Assembly: GCA_024364805.1 (NCBI GenBank)
Contig: CM044500.1
Location: 117,605,943-117,632,072, forward strand
Source: Euprymna scolopes
Lineage: Eukaryota; Mollusca; Cephalopoda; Sepiida; Sepiolidae
Direction: 5' to 3'
Length of the DNA stretch: 26,130 nucleotides
The translations under genes and the position numbers were made by a program. Below the pieces are notes generated by a model. That model was not told the origin of the DNA. It ran no database searches and saw only the letters and a list, made by a program, of their open reading frames with translations. How positions within the stretch are numbered: position 1 is the first letter of the stretch; each line of letters opens with the position of its first letter. Shown one piece after another: positions 1 to 9,215 of the stretch.

Positions 1-577
1 GGGGGGGGGTTATTTATTTTTAAAAATTTTTTGCAGTGTCTGACAAAAAAAAAAGCATACCTGAATTTTAACAGCTTTGTTACATCCATGTTACATGCAC
101 CTTTTCTGTCTTATTCATTTAGGGTTAGTGGTGTGGTTAAGGAAGAGTGTGTAATTTTTATGACTTGATATTGACATTTTTTTTTTTTATACAAATGTTT
201 GGTCAGGAGGAATCAATTTAAAATCTGGCCCAAAAGCAAACCTCCAAATTAACCATATGCGCTTTTAATATGCTCTTTTCATGAACAACAATGTTAGTTT
301 TTGTTTTGTTTATATATTATAATTTATTTATGAAACTCGCTTCTTTGTTTAAAAGAGTATATAGTTTATTTCATAAGATATGCTTTCTTTTTTCAAACAC
401 TGCAAAACATGTGAACTAGTATTTTGGGGAACAGCAATTTGATACAATTTTACCAGAGAATAAACCAAATAAATAATTAATAGGTTCATTTTGTTTTTAT
501 TAATCTGCTCTGACAAGTCCAGACCTAGAAGAAATATTTAAACGTCTCCACCGTAGTTAGAAATGCCATTAAATATT
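1..577. other. AT-rich DNA, nothing recognised
   Basis: Homopolymer runs (G at the very start, T runs near 180) and AT-rich unique-looking sequence. No ORF, TIR or tRNA-like element was seen. Confidence 0.6.
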
Positions 578-585
578 TTATAGAT

Positions 586-902
586 TAATGTTGGGATTAT
601 TAATTGGAATCGGAAAAATTTGTGCCTATTTTCCGATGCTAAAAAACGATTTTTTTAATTCTTTTTTTTTTTTTATGTGACTTTGTTTAAAACAAAATCT
701 TCCACTGTTGGTGGATATGTTAAATAAAATAACTACAATCTATATAGATCATCTCCTCCACACAAGCGTAATTTTACGTTTGAGAAAATATATGCACAGT
801 TAACATGTGTTTTTACCATAACTGAGGAACAAAAATAACTATAGTTAAATATTTAGAGATTTTTAAGGAATCTGCAAAAATATTGGAATCGTCCCATCAC
901 TA
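586..902. mobile_element. hAT-like MITE with near-perfect 8-bp target duplication
   Basis: The ends are TAATGTTGGGATTATTAAT at 586 and, inverted, TAGTGATGGGACGATTCCAAT finishing at 902. They form short TIRs of the (C/T)A(G/A)TG(T/A)TGGGA type common in hAT elements. Flanks TTATAGAT (578-585) and GTATAGAT (903-910) match at 7 of 8 bases and fit the hAT target pattern nTnnnnAn. At 317 bp with no ORF it is non-autonomous. A related inverted fragment lies at 4721-4858. Confidence 0.8.
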
Positions 903-984
903 GTATAGATGTATGTTGCTGTAGTCATAGTGACTGAAATTAAGCTTCACTAGTCAAATTCAGTCCCTAACAACATCTCAGATG

Positions 985-1250
985 ATACTTGCCATGGATC
1001 AGAGCACTAGAGAACGCCTGCCCATCATATCGATATAGGAACCCTACTTTCCTGGGTGTGACGGAAGCTGTTCAACTGCCCGAGGACATGAATGGGGCAA
1101 TCAAAATTTACTATGGACAGATGGGGCTACAAAACAAACTCAACCATCTGCAAATGCGGAATACGATGCAGCACTGACTTGGTATCTTTTACTACCCAGC
1201 CGCTATTTAATGATAATGCAAAGGACTGTATAAAGAAATGAGAAACGGTT
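985..1250 (+). pseudogene. Degraded LINE reverse-transcriptase C-terminal remnant
   Basis: In one frame around 1125-1240 the translation reads WGYKTNSTICKCG followed by FTTQPLFNDNAKDCIKK. This resembles the WGYK-D-S-x-C-x-CG zinc-knuckle-like tail seen at the end of several animal non-LTR retrotransposon ORF2 proteins. Upstream the similarity switches frame and contains stops, so it is a fossil. The intact 62-residue frame at 989-1177 is in a different frame and is probably chance. Family assignment is uncertain. Confidence 0.4.
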
Positions 1251-2494
1251 GTATGAAAGTATGCTTCAAAGATTCATAAAAAAAAGAAAGGGAAGTATTG
1301 ATTCATGCCTTTTCAAATGCTTTTGAATTATGTAACAAATCTGATTAGAAAGGTGTAAAGAATAAGATTAGGGAAAATAGGTATGATAGTTCACTTGAAG
1401 CATTGCTGGTAAATAAATATACGTAGGTATTTAATAAGGTTGTTTGCAATGCAGTAGAGTTCAGATTGGCAAAAGAGGTGATGAACTTTTTTTTTTCCAG
1501 ACGATTATTTTAAGTTTCAATTTCGTATATAAATTTAATGTACAATGATCCCTCTATTTCTAAGCCATTAGCGTTTGGGCAGATAATTTTTTCCCCCACT
1601 TTAAAGTTGCTGCCAGTATCCCCTTTCTCAATGTAAATATTCCCGACCCAATCGACTAGCAGCAAGATCTCACCCCTTCGCTATAGACGTTCCTAGATGC
1701 CAGAAGATTTTCTACTTTGATAGTTTCTTTTCTCAGACCGCTTGCCTTTGGAATTCTCTCCATTTTTCTGCCAATACAAACATAGAAATTTAAATACACA
1801 TCTTGTTGCTAAACACCCCACTAAGGAGCCCCCCCCCCAAAAAAAAAATCTGACTCTTATCACAGTGACAATATGCTTTGTTTGAGGCGAACAAAGAAAA
1901 AACAAACAAATAACAAAAAAAATAAATAAAATAAAATTAAAAAAACGAAATTGTGTCAGTCACAAAAGTTCAAATAGCACCTATTAATCAGCAATATCAA
2001 AGGAGATTTCTAAATATATACAACTTGACCAGGATGACATGAAATGTTAGCAATTTTAATTTTGCTCAATTCAGTGAAATCACAAATTCATGTCATAAGA
2101 AAAACAAATTTGTCAAATCTACAAAAAAAAAACAAAAATAAAAGATCAACTTTTTAAGAAATAAAGTCAACCTTTTTATTTAACATTTAAACAATATAAA
2201 TACATCAATCACATTTTAGATCCATCAGAAAATGTTAAAATACACAAGCTTTGTAGCTGCAAAAACTACTTAAATATGGATTTTTCAAAACCTTGTTACC
2301 GTTATCAAAAATTTTCATTTTCTTGCCAAGGTCAGAGAGTCATATCTTAAAACTTTTGACTTAGAGATATAAGATAGATGCAATTCAATTTATATCGTGA
2401 ACATCTATAATTGTACCAGATTTGAAAAATATACAAAGTGATCATGATTTAACCAGTGTTCATTTGACATGGATTCATTCAAATTTATTCATAA
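1251..2494. other. AT-rich DNA, nothing recognised
   Basis: Low-complexity A/T-rich sequence with a C-run plus A-run near 1831-1850 and several short poly(A) tracts. The 70-residue frame on the minus strand at 1693-1905 runs through the homopolymers and has no protein-like features. Confidence 0.55.
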
Positions 2495-2756
2495 CTAGCA
2501 AGGCCACCCGGCGTTGCTCGAGACCGTATAAGAAACATTCTGAACATACTTGCTATTCTTAGGATAGAGGAATTTTTGATGTCCATGTATCATTTGCCAT
2601 CTTGAGCAAAAGAATATTTTACCTATTCTAGGACGGGTATTATATGTATGAAATAATTGTACCTTCCCTAGGACAGGAAATTTACAGCACGTATATGGAA
2701 AAAAAATTTCCTTACATAGGGTGGGTAATGTACAACACATATCTAAAATAATTCAC

Positions 2757-3660
2757 AATTTTCTGTTGTGCTAACTTTTCTGAGTGTCATAGGTAAGAGT
2801 TTGTTTTTACATCAGAGTGCTATAGTGAAGAAGCACCTTATTTCTCATTTAAAAGTCATACTACTCGAATACATTACATGATTTTCGGTTTTAATAACTT
2901 ATACACATCACAGGTATGATTTTCTTTGTTTTTTCATATGTGTACTATACTGCACAAGTACCTTATTTCTTGGGCAGGATAATGTACAAGTATGTCATTT
3001 CTAAGATATAGATGAAACTACTCGATAATTTTACATAATTTTCTGTTGTGCTAACTTTTCTGTGTGTCACAGGTGAGTGTTTTTACATCAGAGTGCTATA
3101 GTAAAGAAGCACCTTATTATATAAATGTAATATTACTCAATATATTACATGATTTTCGGTTTTGATTACTTTTATGTATGTCGCAAATAAAATTTCGTTT
3201 TTTTTTTCATATGGGCACTATACTGCACAAGTACCTTATTTCTTGGTTAGGATACTGTACAAGTATCTTACTTTCTTATTTAAAAATGAAAGAACTCAAT
3301 ACTTTTATGAAATTTTCTGTTGTGCTAAATTTTCTGTGCATCAAGGGTAAGAATGTTTTTTTATCTGGGTGCTATAGTGAAGAAGCACATTTTTTATATG
3401 TAATTCATATTACTTAAATATTTAACGGGATGTACGGTTTTAATAACTTTTGTACGCCACAGGTAAGATATTCTTTGTTTTTTCATGTGAGTACTATACT
3501 GCACAAGTACCTTATTTCTTGGGTAGGATACTGTGCAAGTATCTTTTTTTCTAATATAAAGATGAAACTACGATTTTACATAAGTTTTTCATATGAGTAC
3601 AAGTACCTTACTACTTGAATAGATTTCCTTGTACATATAAATACATTAACAAAGTAAGTT
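2757..3660. repeat. Tandem array, about 276-bp unit, three copies plus partial
   Basis: Landmark TTCTGTTGTGCTAA recurs at 2761, 3041 and 3315. The second landmark ACTATACTGCACAAGTACCTT recurs with starts near 2944, 3217 and 3493. Each unit is itself a diverged dimer: half A carries GTGCTATAGTGAAGAAGCAC and half B GTACTATACTGCACAAGTAC, spaced about 122-125 and 151-154 bp. The unit therefore arose by duplication of a roughly 138-bp ancestor. Short ORFs at 3162-3618 are by-products of the repeat. Degenerate units continue leftward to about 2610. Confidence 0.9.
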
Positions 3661-3730
3661 ACAATTGTATGTGATTTTTGGAATATGACATCTACAGACA
3701 TATATAAACATATACATTACATATAATTCA

Positions 3731-4020
3731 TAGTGATCAGTTAATTAGTTTTGGAGTGGATGCAAGACACAAAAATACATAATCAAAATACATAATCATA
3801 TACACATAATAAAAATTCGTAATGATCGGTTAATTAGTTTAGCAGTGAATCCAATACATACATATATAAACATATACACATCCTTGAAATTCATAAAGAT
3901 CAGGTAATTAGTTTAGGAATGAATCCAATACATATAAATATATAAACATATACATAAATAAAATTCATAATGATCGGTTAATTAGTTTAGGAATGAATTC
4001 AATATAAAAATCCATTACTG
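3731..4020. repeat. Minisatellite, 74-bp unit, four copies
   Basis: GATC(A/G)GKTAATTAGTTT followed by GAGTGAATCCAATACATA-like sequence recurs at 3735, 3824, 3898 and 3972. Spacings are 89, 74 and 74 bp. Each unit ends in an AT-rich TATATAAACATATACA stretch. The same unit, in inverted form, makes up the arms of the repeat at 21134-21233. Confidence 0.85.
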
Positions 4021-4197
4021 GATCTATTTACATGATTATTGGAATGTAACAAATGAGCCGATATATAATATATCCTATATATTTGGAATATGACATTTGT
4101 TATATACATCAAAAACATTTTCCTGTATTTTTTTTTAATATAAAATAATTATTTAAAAGTCCAGAATATCAGAATGTAACAAAAAAAAAAAAAAGAA

Positions 4198-4264
4198 ATA
4201 GTGAAGCTCGAACCCGCAACACTGGTGTTAGTAATCGATGATGCTACGCACTGCACCAAACAGA
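4198..4264 (-). repeat. tRNA-derived SINE head
   Basis: On the minus strand TGGTGCAGTGCGTAGCA resembles an RNA polymerase III A box, and GGGTTCGAGCTTC about 35 bases on is a good B box. The spacing is tRNA-like, but the arms do not fold cleanly into a tRNA. A poly(T)-like tract follows toward 4180. It is read as a SINE head, or a tRNA relic carried by the Helitron-like element, not a working tRNA gene. Confidence 0.55.
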
Positions 4265-4537
4265 CAACTGCTTTCATACACTTGCAAATTTACTAAATAA
4301 ATAAATTTCTCTTACAGCTGGTGCACATGCGCAGAACAACGCCATGGGCGCTAATGTTCGTCAAGTTGTCATTTCTTTCAAGTTTGAACCCCTTTTTTTG
4401 AATCCCTTAACAATTGTTTTAATCAATTAAACCCCTCTAATAAAATTCTGCACCCTATATGCAATTTTTTGAGCAATTGCACGCCGTCAAGCAACCATCC
4501 ATCTAGGAGGTGATACAATTTAAAAAAACAGAGACAG

Positions 4538-4558
4538 ACACACACACACACACACACA
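4538..4558. repeat. (AC)n microsatellite
   Basis: About ten AC dinucleotides. It lies about 20 bases inside the proposed 5' end of the minus-strand Helitron-like element, mirroring the (GT)n next to the 5' end at 5664. Confidence 0.9.
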
Positions 4559-4720
4559 TAGTGAGATTTATATATTAGATAAACTGGTTTTGCTTGCTCC
4601 CCCATCGATTCGTAATTCCTATTTAACTTTTAAAATTACTGAAATAAAACCAACCGTCCGGGCAGAGCGGGACAAAACATCAGCCATATTTATTATTTTT
4701 AATCATTATTACTAGAAATG

Positions 4721-4858
4721 GAAGATTTCACTTTAAACAAAATCAAATTTAACAAAAGACAATTAAAAGAATCGTTTTGGCATCGAAAAATAGGCACCAA
4801 TTTTTTTTTATTCCGATACCCCCAAATCTTCCGATTCCGAGTAATCATCCCAACACTA
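4721..4858 (-). mobile_element. Truncated hAT-like MITE, inverted relative to the 586 copy
   Basis: The reverse complement starts TAGTGTTGGGATGATTAC and continues through AATCGGAA, TGCCTATTTTTCGATGC, CGATT, TTTGTTTAAA and ATCTTCC blocks in the same order as 586-705. The opposite terminus was not found, so the copy seems truncated, near 4721. It contains the 21-bp segment (4812-4832) that reappears as the loop of the palindrome at 5031-5280. Confidence 0.65.
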
Positions 4859-5030
4859 ATATACAATTTTTCATGGTAAACAACTGATGATCCATAAAAT
4901 ATCAGGACAAGTGTAGATTCATGACAACAAACTAATAGTGATTGCAAAAGATTGACTTACTAACAATATAACTTTCCAAAATATAGTTTTAAAGGTTGAA
5001 AAACTTCCAAGACACACACACATATATATA

Positions 5031-5280
5031 TATATGAAATTTATTACTGTGAGTCCAGAATGAGTTTACATATTGCTTCAGCTAGGGGAAAATCCTCAAA
5101 AAGAGGAAATATCCAACTAGCATCGTCAGAATTCACAGATGGACTCCGATACCCCCAAATCTTCCATCTATGAATTCTGACGATGCTAGTTGGATATTTT
5201 CTCTTCTTTTTGAGGATTTTCCCCCTAGCTGAAACAATATGTAAACTCATTCTGGACTCACAGTAATAAATTTCCTATAT
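5031..5280. repeat. 250-bp near-perfect palindrome (foldback)
   Basis: Left arm 5031-5143 and right arm 5163-5280 are inverted copies with only scattered mismatches, for example ACTGTGAGTCCAGAATGAG against its complement and GCATCGTCAGAATTC against GAATTCTGACGATGC. The spacer 5144-5162 is 19 bases. Both outer ends abut TATATA. No ORF of note; the 68-residue frame 5044-5250 is a shadow. Either a foldback MITE or a template-switch product. Confidence 0.9.
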
Positions 5281-5333
5281 ACTGCTCTGGCTACACATTG
5301 AGCACTCTAGTCCGGTTTTTTCACCACTGGTAA

Positions 5334-5357
5334 ATATATATATATATATATATATAT
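5334..5357. repeat. (AT)n microsatellite
   Basis: Twelve AT dinucleotides. Confidence 0.9.
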
Positions 5358-5399
5358 TAATTTTCTTCAGTTTGTTCAAGCTGGGGATGGGGCATCCTA

Positions 5400-5640
5400 C
5401 CAAATACCAAACATCCACCCGCTAATTCAGGTATTCCAACAAAGAGATCTTTTTAAAATTCTGACCATCCCTTTAAGGGCAATTGTTGAAACCCTTGCAC
5501 TTGGTTCACTAGGTATATTTTCCAGGTAGTTTCTGAAATTCTTTTTCATAAGTCCAGTTGCTCCTATAATAACTGCAATGATAGAGATCTTAAGATTCCA
5601 GTTTCTTTTTATGTCATACATAAGACTTTGTTATGGATTT
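5400..5640 (-). pseudogene. LINE ORF2 C-terminal fragment
   Basis: The minus-strand frame 5427-5621 reads WNLKISIIAVIIGATGLMKK, then NFRNYLENIP, then STIALKGMVRILKRSL. This matches the extreme C terminus of animal non-LTR retrotransposon polymerases (W-x-LKTT-x-IPVVIGALG-x-IKK ... L-IP-x-P ... IQK-ALLGTAHILRR-L). Catalytic RT motifs are absent, so it is a 5'-truncated LINE remnant. It abuts the proposed Helitron-like 5' end at 5664. The exact clade cannot be named without a search. Confidence 0.7.
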
Positions 5641-5680
5641 CTTTTAATCAAAATTCTTAATAACCTATATATTTATAAAA

Positions 5681-5712
5681 GTGTGTGTGTGTGTGTATGT
5701 GTGTGTGTGTGT
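5681..5712. repeat. (GT)n microsatellite
   Basis: About 16 GT units with one interruption (AT at 5697), close to the proposed Helitron-like 5' end. Confidence 0.9.
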
Positions 5713-5997
5713 ATGAAGACATTTCTCAACCTATATACCCAACAAATTTTTGATCTGCAGACTTGAAATTTGGTATATAGGGTATTCAGACATGCAGAAA
5801 ACTTTAATTGGTTTTCATCCGGAAAAAAAAAGAGGGTTGCTATAAGGAGTCAAAACTGAAAAATTGGTATGTGCAGGTCAGACTTTTATATGAACTGTTT
5901 CACGAATGCGCATGCATAAACCATTCAAATGACAGATTACTTATGTTAAGAATAAGTAGATTCAAAAATACTTTTTTTTTTTTGAAGATAGTGTCAA

Positions 5998-6062
5998 GCT
6001 GGCTTAATGGTTATCATACTTGACTCGCTCTATAGATTTTAGTTTTGATCGCAGCTGGATTA
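5998..6062 (+). repeat. Decayed tRNA-like segment
   Basis: TGGCTTAATGG (6001-6011) matches the pol III A-box pattern TGGCNNARYGG. About 40 bases on, GTTTTGATCGC is a weak B box. It may be a SINE head; the match is partial. Confidence 0.35.
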
Positions 6063-6647
6063 TTTTTTTTTTTCTTACAAGGAGTGAACGTTTAGAAACA
6101 TATACAGGTCTCAGGGTTTTTTTTGTTATTTTTACTTCATTATTTTTAAAGAATTTAATTTTACGTTTAATACTTACCTTATTTTTGTTTATAATAAATA
6201 ATTTCGCATTAATTAAAATATTTATGCGTACTTTATGACCGGGCAACGCCAAGCGGCCTGCTAGCTTTCTATAATTTTGGGTGTAGATATCTACCTTTGC
6301 CTGATCTGTAAATATAGCAAAAAGTTTTCCGGTTAATTTATTTGAAACTGCCATATTTAAACCTGTACACTTTTCTGGACAAGCACCTTAATTTCTTTTG
6401 GAAGCAATAAAACAGCTACAAAACCAAGAAAATGGCAAACTTTCTTTTATGACGCAATTATCTTTCAGTACAGATACTTGGTCAAGATTATTGCAGAGTA
6501 ATTTACAAAAATTGAATTAATGCAATTTGTACAAACGAAAGTATCATATATTAATACGATAGCGTGTGTGTTATTTTCTGTGACACACTTACATCCAGGT
6601 CGTTTAATTGTTATGTACTTCCATTTCTTGTCATAAATAATTTTACC

Positions 6648-6800
6648 AAGAATTCTTCATAAGTTTCGGTTTCGATTTATAGCTGATGGCACTTAAGTCA
6701 TCTATTTTTTTTTAAATAATAGAATTTTTTCAAGAATTCCTCATAAGTTTTGGTTTTGATTATGGCTGAAGGAACTCAAGTTATATACATTTTTCATAAG
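6648..6800. repeat. 84-bp tandem duplication
   Basis: AAGAATTCTTCATAAGTTT with the following TTATAGCTGATGGCACT (6648 on) is repeated as AAGAATTCCTCATAAGTTT with TTATGGCTGAAGGAACT (6732 on). Two diverged copies, 84 bp apart. Confidence 0.8.
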
Positions 6801-6839
6801 TTTTTATTTCATTTCGATTCAAACTAATGCATATCATAT

Positions 6840-6938
6840 ATTAACTCTATAATAATATATACAAAATCTGCAAGAATTAAAATATATTTAAGCATACTTT
6901 ACGACCGGGCTTTGCCGGGGGGGGGGGGTTCATGCTAG
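6840..6938 (+). mobile_element. Helitron-like 3' terminus (same family as 6264)
   Basis: GAATTAAAATATATTTAAGCATACTTTACGACCGGGC corresponds block by block to the sequence before 6264. A GC-rich stem-loop and a G-run follow, then CTAG at 6935-6938. The 5' end was not located; only the terminal 100 bp are marked. Confidence 0.55.
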
Positions 6939-6939
6939 C

Positions 6940-7072
6940 TTAGATAAATACTTTTGCAGTTTTAACAAAAAAAGCTACAATATCAGAGCATCTCCATTTA
7001 CAATGAACATCTACAGAATGCCAACATTACATATGAAGGAGTCCCCTGTGGAATTTCCACAGGCCCCGCTAG
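6940..7072 (+). mobile_element. Helitron-like 3' terminus with 19-bp hairpin
   Basis: CCTGTGGAATTTCCACAGG (7045-7063) is a 9-bp stem with a single central base. Five bases later comes CTAG (7069-7072) followed by T, the textbook Helitron 3' end. The 110 bases upstream match 11469-11611, showing a dispersed family. Confidence 0.65.
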
Positions 7073-7278
7073 TTTCGATTATTCAGACAACTGTTCTCAT
7101 CTTCTACAACGTTTTGGCTAATGTATATTCAGAACTTCTTTAGGTGTATCTTGCTGAACTCTGAAATTTTTCTGTCAAAGTCAGTAATCTACACAGAATT
7201 TTGGAATGGAACCCTTTATTTAATCTGTGAGGGTAGCATACTCTTGTTCCATCAGCAATGACCAGGTGGAAGTCTTAA

Positions 7279-7925
7279 GAGTTTTTTTGTTTTTTTTGGA
7301 AGGAAGTCACCATTTATTAAGGCCCAAAGGCCACTCGGGGATAAGGATTACTGAATGTCAGGTGATAGTGTAGTAATCACTAATGGTGTCAATTGGGTAA
7401 AAACAGGATTATCTAAGGGGATGGCTCAACAAGAACTTGTTTATACTGGTCTTGTAGGTTACTATATTGTAGTTGGCCTGGAAGCAGACCAATGGAACAG
7501 TGTTCCACAGACGGGTAGTTCTAGGAAAGAAGCTTTGTTCATGGAATCTGTTTAGATTTAGGCACAGATAGGGAGCGAGGGAAATTGTATCTAGTGATTG
7601 CAGCTAGTCGAGTGTTTTTTTTTTGTGAAATTTTGGCAAGGGGGAACCATAGATTGGAACTCAGTCAAGCATTTGCCTTGAAAATAACTAGAGAGCAGAC
7701 AGGCTTGCAATGTCTCTTCTGTGAGAAAGAAGTTGCAGAGAGGAGAAAAGAGCATCATCTACTGGGTTTTGAAGCCGGTTTTAAACTTTATCAAGGCAGG
7801 ATAAAGCACACCATGTAGTTCTTACTCAAATGTGGCAGGAGTACGCCATTTTAGAATGTACTTGGCTCTGATACAGAGTCGCAATTGTATTCTATCGTTT
7901 TCACTGAAGATTAAAACTTTTCAAC
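7279..7925 (-). pseudogene. LINE 3' fragment, copy 1 (RT C-terminus and 3' tail)
   Basis: On the minus strand a coding-like stretch contains MVPPCQNFTKK and then LFHWS-type remnants of the FFPRTARLWNSLP block, ending in a 3' tail CCTTATCCCCGAGTGGCC..GGGCCTTAATAAATGGTGAC and an A-rich run (7279-7300). It is homologous to 14064-14740 and 15075-16140. Stops and frame changes interrupt it. The family has the C-terminal layout of jockey/CR1-like animal LINEs. The plus-strand frames 7355-7555 and 7585-7818 are antisense shadows. Confidence 0.75.
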
Positions 7926-8069
7926 CTCAAAAAGTGTGTCACTTACAATTGAATGTTGCCTAGTACTTTATCTGTTACGTCATGGGTCCTTCCACTGAGA
8001 TGAACTCAGGTGTCAAATTCCTGCTAATTGAGTATAAACAATTCATCTTGTGTATTTTTTCTCCCACAA

Positions 8070-8397
8070 GTTGTTTTAAGTAGTGCTTAATTGAATTCAT
8101 ATGTGAAGTATGTTTAGATTGCTGCACCTCATATGTTTTTGCAGTGACGAGTTGTTACTACTTTCTGTCATAGTGTGTGCATCGGCTTCCACCGGCTTAG
8201 TAACAGATTTGTAGCAGATTCTTTATATGCGGAGTTATTTGAAGTAGCGTTTAATTGGCATATGGGAGTATGTTCATCAGATCGATACACTTCTTGTTGC
8301 ATGCCGCTGCAGTGATGACTTGTTTATACTGGTCCGCAGATAATCGGCGCTTCTTTCTTTTATAGTGTACAGATCAGCTCCCACCAGGTTAGTAAAA
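8070..8397. repeat. Diverged tandem duplication, about 164-bp unit
   Basis: TTTTAAGTAGTGCTTAATTG...GGCTTCCACCGGCTTAGTAA (8074-8203) is repeated as TTTGAAGTAGCGTTTAATTG...GCTCCCACCAGGTTAGTAA (8238-8395). Shared internal blocks include GAAGTATG/GGAGTATGTT and GCAGTGA-GA-TTGTT. No coding signal. The array ends directly at the TTAA of the piggyBac-type MITE. Confidence 0.7.
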
Positions 8398-8402
8398 AAT
8401 TA

Positions 8403-8888
8403 TTAACCCTTTATGACCCGATTTAACTAATATGTTCAGGCGTAAATAGTAGGTTGGTGCAAAAATAATGTTGCTTGCATATATATAGTTGAATGTCAAA
8501 AAACATTTTTTTTGCACCAACCTAATAAATGAATATAATGGAATAAATAAAGTGGATATTGATTCAAACACGCCTTGTACATATTAGTTCAGTATCTGGG
8601 TAGATGCCAGGTACCTCCAGATTGCAACTATCTATTGCTTACATTCAGTATGCCAACATTTGTCTCAGAGAGTGGAAGATTTCGCTTGTTGTCATAAACA
8701 CATTTTTTTCAAGCACTATGGATAATAATCAAGGTAAGTTTATGAAATGAAAAAATTCTCAGTGGTAATTTAACTATTGAACATAATTTTTCCAGTTTGA
8801 CTACAATCATAGTATCATTACCCTTTAAACCAACTAAAATTAACAACAAGTATTTTTTAATCATCTACATCAGGTCATAAAGGGTTAA
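8403..8888. mobile_element. piggyBac-type MITE, TTAA target duplication
   Basis: TTAA (8403-8406) followed by CCCTTTATGACCCGAT mirrors ATCAGGTCATAAAGGG followed by TTAA (8885-8888). TTAA duplication and TIRs starting CCC are diagnostic of the piggyBac superfamily. The element itself (8407-8884, 478 bp) has no transposase. A mariner-type MITE lies inside at 8452-8522, so the empty-site length is about 405 bp. Confidence 0.85.
8450..8524. mobile_element. Mariner-type MITE nested in the piggyBac-type MITE
   Basis: GGTTGGTGCAAAAATAATGTT (8452 on) and its inverted partner ending at 8522 form about 22-bp TIRs with one mismatch, flanked by TA on both sides. GGTTGGTGCAAAA is the classic mariner (Hsmar1/MADE1-like) terminus. 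The 71-bp element is almost entirely TIR and would fold into a hairpin. Confidence 0.9.
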
Positions 8889-9044
8889 GATTATTTTCAT
8901 GCTTTTGGTGGTAATATTTTTAGCTTTTCTCATTGGCTAAAAGAAATCCTGTTTTATTTTAATTTTGAACACATGCAATTTTTTTTTTTTTTTTTTTTGA
9001 AATTTGCGTGCTTATTCAGAGAAATTACACTGCTATATTTTTTT

Positions 9045-9215
9045 TATATGAATTTTCAAGTCGAACTCAAGTTTTACTATATCTTTTATTAAATTGTTAG
9101 GAAGTACAGAATAGTTACAAACACTTTCTTCTTCCCATATTAAGAATGGCTTTCTAAATAACTTTTTCAGCACAGTAACTTCTCTGCATAAGTACCTCAA
9201 TTTTTTTTTTTTTTT
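9045..9215 (+). repeat. Dispersed repeat family R2, copy 1
   Basis: CTCAAGTTTTACTATATC, ATTAAATTGTTAGGAAGTAC, AATAGTTACAAACAC, AAGAATGGCTTTCTAAATAA and CAGCACAGTA blocks recur in order at 19983-20142 and 20150-20275. All copies are in the same orientation. The element class is not recognised. Confidence 0.75.

Larger units (their letters stand above)
2495..4579 (-). mobile_element. Non-autonomous Helitron-like element with internal tandem arrays
   Basis: On the minus strand the 5' end is A|TCTAATATATAAATC (T at 4579), followed within about 20 bases by a (GT)n tract. The 3' end is GAGCAACGCCGGGTGGCCTTGCTAG in two parts: a GC-rich hairpin, then CTAG at 2498-2495, then host T. Helitrons insert between A and T, start with TC and end with CTRR preceded by a hairpin; all four features are present, with no target duplication. 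Inside are a tRNA-like segment, four 74-bp units and a 276-bp array. This recalls the DINE-1/HINE group and the bivalve 'pearl' elements, which carry microsatellites and central tandem repeats. No Rep/helicase sequence is present. Treating the two ends as one element is inference. Confidence 0.65.
5664..6264 (+). mobile_element. Short Helitron-like element
   Basis: The left end CCTATATATTTATAAAAG plus a (GT)n tract parallels the 5' end at 4579 (TCTAATATATAAA ... (GT)n), with the first T changed to C. The right end ATGACCGGGC-AACGCC-AAGCGGCCTGCTAG is a decayed GC-rich hairpin followed by CTAG at 6261-6264. The base after CTAG is C rather than the canonical T. Internally there is a tRNA-like segment (5998-6062) and no coding. 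The 116-residue minus-strand frame at 6004-6354 crosses the element border and is lysine/isoleucine-rich chance sequence. Confidence 0.5.

Noticed and set aside
3162-3618. Three overlapping small plus-strand ORFs
   Set aside because: They lie within the 276-bp tandem array and repeat with it; frames differ between units.
3731-4020. CRISPR-like array
   Set aside because: The units are contiguous 74-bp minisatellite repeats in an animal genome, with no unique spacers.
4198-4264. Functional tRNA gene
   Set aside because: A and B boxes are present, but the acceptor and anticodon arms do not pair properly; it fits a SINE head or relic better.
6004-6354. 116-codon minus-strand open frame, among the longest in the window
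   Set aside because: It is lysine/isoleucine-rich, driven by AT-rich sequence, and crosses the Helitron-like 3' end and the tRNA-like segment. No protein family resemblance.
7355-7818. Two plus-strand ORFs of 66 and 77 codons
   Set aside because: They are antisense to a LINE fragment whose minus strand carries the recognisable protein blocks.
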